The notes under the pieces were generated by a model. The model saw nothing but the letters and a program-made list of their open reading frames with translations. It did not search any database and had not been told where the DNA came from. Position numbers and translations under genes: made by a program. From the NCBI GenBank assembly GCA_030613705.1, contig JAUWLJ010000065.1:1-8928 (forward strand): a stretch of DNA of 8,928 nucleotides, read 5' to 3'. This document shows, in pieces, positions 6,538 to 8,928 of this stretch. The number at the start of each line of letters is the position of its first letter. Position 1 is the first letter of the stretch. The stretch comes from Chloroflexota bacterium. GTDB lineage: Bacteria > Chloroflexota > Anaerolineae > Anaerolineales > UBA4823.

Positions 6538-6822
6538 TCACATAATCTCTAAGCGGTCATCCAATAAAGTCACATCTGGCCATGATATTTCGATCCAATG
6601 GATAACTTCATGTAGACAGCGCTGAGTGTGGCCATTATCATTACTGATCAGTGCACAGGCAATTATGGCTTCCTGCCACCTGTCCTGGTAGTCGATCTCA
6701 GCAACAGAGATATTGAACTTGCGGTGCAAACGATGGAGAAGCGGTTTCAACCGCCTTCGTTTCTCCTTCAGCGAGGTACAGCTTGCCAGGTGCAAGTGGA
6801 GGGTGAGTAATCCAAGGCTCAT
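6538..6822 (-). CDS. DUF503 / YlxP-like small protein
   Basis: This 94-residue protein matches the DUF503 family (Bacillus YlxP) over its whole length. The key segment SLKEKRRRLKPLLHRLHRKFNISVAEIDYQDRWQ is nearly a family consensus (described here by its parts: SLKEKR, FNISVAE, then D-x-Q-D-x-W-Q). Family members have a small ferredoxin-like fold and often sit beside nusA, infB or rbfA. A role in ribosome or RNA biology is suspected but not shown. The start ATG at 6822-6820 gives the expected short first strand (LGLLTLHLHL). No good ribosome binding site precedes it. It lies 171 bases downstream of lipM and 40 bases upstream of cstA, away from its common translation-gene neighbours. Confidence 0.9.
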   Translation of the reverse strand: MSLGLLTLHLHLASCTSLKEKRRRLKPLLHRLHRKFNISVAEIDYQDRWQEAIIACALISNDNGHTQRCLHEVIHWIEISWPDVTLLDDRLEIM

Positions 6823-6993
6823 GGAGATGATTATTTTGACAATTATTGGAGATCTGGTTTGATGGAACCTAATATATCAAAACGAAAAAGGCGGAGTAAT
6901 ATTATTTGATGATTGTATAATTTTCAGAATGGATTATTATCCAAACATACTAATCATATCAGAGTACCACGGTTGACTATGAATCTTGGATTC

Positions 6994-7824
6994 TCAGTAC
7001 TTTCCTATCCATTCCTGGTTGCTGTATTTCTCTCGATAAAGTTCCATTGCTCTCCGGCCTTCGGCAGCAGTCAATCTCATTGGTTGCAAGTTCAACTTCA
7101 GGACTGATCTGAATGCTGCCCGGAATGCTTGAGAAGCAATCCACCAGTCTCCTCGATAACCGAGCACAGCTTCGATCGTGGTGGCGCGAGATAGTAATCT
7201 CTCTCCAGCTTTACGTCGTTGGATTTCATCAGGATAATTGAGCACCTGGAGGATTCTAGTCAGGTCTCCGGATAGTGGTAAAGTTCCATGCTGCAGAACA
7301 CTCGATTTCCGACGGGCTTGGGCGCTGCCGATTAATTTTTTCCCAGCAACAGTTATTTCATAATTTGATGGTGCTTCGAAGCATATCGGGTTGTCCTTAG
7401 CATTAGAATCTTGGAGGGAAGATTTTTTCGCTGAATCTGCATTGATTCCCATCAGTCGTAAAGCCTCGAGTAAGGCGAGAGATAGACGCTGATAAATTTC
7501 TAGAACACTGCCTGTCAGGTGTGGTTCGGAAGGCCGACCGCAGACACTGTAAGTCAGCTCATCAGTATGAAGGATAGCCCGACCACCAGTTGGACGACGT
7601 ACAATTTCCCACCCTCGATCATGCAGGCGATCAAGATCAACATCTTTTAGCGGTTGCGCGTAACCAAGAGATAAGCAGGCAGGCGACCAGGCGTACAAAC
7701 GGAGTGTTGGTGGGACATCCCCTCTACCCGCGAATTCCAATATCGTCTCATCAACGGCCATATTCCAGGCGCCTTGTGCGGGTGGGGTACGTAATAACCT
7801 CCACATCGGTGGAGATCTTGTCAT
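6994..7824 (-). CDS. lipM: Octanoyltransferase LipM (lipoate-protein ligase A-type fold)
   Basis: LipM moves octanoyl groups from acyl carrier protein to the lipoyl domain of GcvH or similar proteins, the first step of lipoate synthesis in the cytoplasm. The 276-residue length fits. Key segments: WNMAVDE near residue 20, RRPTGGRAILHTDELTYSV at 76-94 (the family's binding loop), then PICFEAPSNYEI with Cys148, and GKKLIGSAQARR with Lys163, followed by LQHGTLPL. The Cys in this position is the acyl-carrying residue in Bacillus LipM and separates LipM from lipoate ligases of the same fold. The ATG at 7824-7822 is supported by GGAGGT nine bases upstream. It follows the TPR protein by 58 bases on the same strand. 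No lipA lies in the window. A lipoate ligase is the main alternative, but the Cys makes LipM the better call. Confidence 0.9.
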   Translation of the reverse strand: MTRSPPMWRLLRTPPAQGAWNMAVDETILEFAGRGDVPPTLRLYAWSPACLSLGYAQPLKDVDLDRLHDRGWEIVRRPTGGRAILHTDELTYSVCGRPSEPHLTGSVLEIYQRLSLALLEALRLMGINADSAKKSSLQDSNAKDNPICFEAPSNYEITVAGKKLIGSAQARRKSSVLQHGTLPLSGDLTRILQVLNYPDEIQRRKAGERLLSRATTIEAVLGYRGDWWIASQAFRAAFRSVLKLNLQPMRLTAAEGRRAMELYREKYSNQEWIGKY

Positions 7825-7833
7825 ATCTTAATT

Positions 7834-7839
7834 ACCTCC
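7834..7839 (-). promoter_or_regulatory. Ribosome binding site of lipM
   Basis: On the minus strand this reads GGAGGT, nine bases before the ATG of lipM. It supports the first ATG over a second in-frame ATG six codons later. Confidence 0.7.
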
Positions 7840-7882
7840 AATTTCTCGAAGGGACAAATATCCTAGTCCAGAGAGTTTAAGG

Positions 7883-8928
7883 TTACGGGTATGGGTATCC
7901 TGGTGGAGTATTGGTAGGGGTGTTTCCAGATGGAGTATTGGTAGGAGTGTTTCCAGGTGGAGGGTAACCTTCCGGCGTATCAGTCACTGTTGGCATTGGA
8001 GTCTCGGACACAATGGGGGTCATTGTTACGGTTTGCGTGGCGGTTGGGGTAAAGGTAGGTGCAGGAGTAATAATTGACACCAGTTTAAAACGCGCCATGG
8101 TTGCATAGGGGCTATCCGGATATTCCCGCCATAATTCCAAATACGCTGCGACTGCGTCTAACTCATCGTTTGATAGCTCACTTGCCAAACCAAGTAAGTA
8201 CAAGAATCGAGGACAAAGAATGTATGAGCATGTGAAGTGTGGTGAGGTACTGAGAACGATCAATTCATTTTTAACGAAGGCCGGATCTCCACCAGTCAAC
8301 AGGGTCACTTCCAAGTAATCCAATTCCAATCTTGTTCGGTCCGAAGAGAAGATAATTTCTTGTTCAACTATTAAAATGACTGGTTCCTGATCTGGACCTT
8401 GCTTAACATAATGGAAAGTGATATCCGGATCGATTTTAACAATTGGTGGTTCTGATAAGGGTTCGAGATACGTAACTCTGGGATTATCGGTCTCAATTGT
8501 GTCAACAAAAACAGCTAAGACCCCAGTTTCATTGGAGGAAATAATCCAAAATTCAAGTGGTGATCCCGGTTGATGGCGAATGACTACCCAACGCTCTGAT
8601 TGTCCATCATTATCAAAGTCAAAAAATCCATTCGATCGAACAGTTACTCCTGCTTCTTCAAGTGTATTGATCAAATCTGGAAATTCTTGTGTTGTGATAG
8701 TTCCAACCAGACTTTGGAAGGCGAGCTTAGGATCACAAAAAGATGATGGCAAACAGGTATGGTAGATATCTCTTTGACTTTGATAAGCTTCAAGGAATTC
8801 CGCGGCTGGTGCAATCCAGGTGCTGTCTGGTGAGGCAGGATCTGAAACAATAGTTTCTGCATAATCAATTGCATCGACCTGATTGGCAAGTAATGCATGG
8901 TATAAGCTCAACCGATAACGCCATTCGT
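7883..8928 (-). CDS. C-terminal part of an exported TPR protein with Pro/Thr-rich tail (5' end outside window)
   Basis: The frame is open to the window edge: before the TTG at 8911 it continues as EWRYRLSLYHALLANQ, so the start lies outside. I do not recognise a named family. The visible ~348 residues hold a helical TPR-like start (YHALLANQVDAIDYAETIV), then a middle domain with DFDNDGQSERW (about 8588-8624), which resembles a calcium-binding D-x-D-x-D-G-x-x-E loop. A second TPR-like segment follows (LYLLGLASELSNDELDAVAAY, then WREYPDSPYATMARFKL). The last ~60 residues are a low-complexity tail rich in Thr, Pro and Gly, ending GYPYP. Such tails are common on secreted or surface proteins in Chloroflexota, so an extracytoplasmic place is inferred; the signal peptide would lie outside the window. 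The gene ends 58 bases before lipM. Confidence 0.75.
   Translation of the reverse strand, partial: EWRYRLSLYHALLANQVDAIDYAETIVSDPASPDSTWIAPAAEFLEAYQSQRDIYHTCLPSSFCDPKLAFQSLVGTITTQEFPDLINTLEEAGVTVRSNGFFDFDNDGQSERWVVIRHQPGSPLEFWIISSNETGVLAVFVDTIETDNPRVTYLEPLSEPPIVKIDPDITFHYVKQGPDQEPVILIVEQEIIFSSDRTRLELDYLEVTLLTGGDPAFVKNELIVLSTSPHFTCSYILCPRFLYLLGLASELSNDELDAVAAYLELWREYPDSPYATMARFKLVSIITPAPTFTPTATQTVTMTPIVSETPMPTVTDTPEGYPPPGNTPTNTPSGNTPTNTPPGYPYP
7902..7963. repeat. 27-bp tandem repeat coding the NTPTNTP-G tail
   Basis: Two copies of a 27-base unit (7902-7928 and 7929-7955), differing at two positions (the second base and one base in the middle), are followed by an eight-base partial third copy. 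The period is nine codons, so the frame is kept; on the minus strand each unit codes GNTPTNTP plus Pro or Ser. Such repeats can change copy number by slippage or recombination. Confidence 0.85.

Noticed and set aside
6981..6993. GAATC-TTG-GATTC hairpin just after the lipM stop codon
   Set aside because: Five base pairs only and no T run on the minus strand; too weak to call a terminator.
6823..6993. AT-rich gap between lipM and the DUF503 gene as a promoter region
   Set aside because: Several poor hexamer matches were seen on the minus strand, none with good spacing, so no promoter was called; no RNA gene or small gene was recognised there.

Overview
The window is about 45% GC with short intergenic gaps. 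It looks like a bacterial chromosome, most likely an uncultured member of the Chloroflexota (Anaerolineae). Two things suggest this. There are two exported proteins with Pro/Thr-rich low-complexity segments (runs of TPT, NTP and PPP), which are common in that group. There is also a set of housekeeping genes (LipM, YlxP-like DUF503, RsfS, ThpR) typical of Gram-positive-like and Chloroflexota genomes. The taxonomic call is an inference. No rRNA, tRNA, CRISPR array, insertion sequence or prophage gene was seen.

Left half, plus strand. The window opens inside a gene joining the C-terminal part of a YqeC-like (selenium-dependent hydroxylase accessory) domain to a complete MocA-type molybdenum cofactor nucleotidyltransferase domain. 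After about 100 bases with a plausible promoter comes a compact run of three genes: a stand-alone receiver-domain response regulator, thpR (RNA 2',3'-cyclic phosphodiesterase) and rsfS (ribosomal silencing factor). rsfS appears to start at a CTG codon. A possible weak terminator follows. Next is a lipoprotein gene with a signal peptide, a Gln/Ala-rich repeat segment, a Pro/Thr-rich linker and an alpha/beta domain. One frameshift and one in-frame stop codon break it as written.

Right half, minus strand, convergent with the left half. In transcription order these are: the 3' end of a large TPR-containing exported protein with a Pro/Thr-rich tail made of a 27-bp tandem repeat; lipM (octanoyltransferase); a DUF503/YlxP-like gene; a divergent CstA-family transporter; and an atypical short-chain dehydrogenase lacking the catalytic Tyr and Lys.

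The genes do not form one obvious pathway. The themes are cofactor chemistry (molybdenum cofactor, lipoyl groups), RNA and ribosome housekeeping (ThpR, RsfS), peptide or pyruvate uptake (CstA) and cell-surface proteins. I found no convincing new defence, mobile or biosynthetic system. The items most worth a second look are the broken lipoprotein gene, the divergent CstA, the SDR with a replaced catalytic pair, the rsfS CTG start and the YqeC-MocA fusion.
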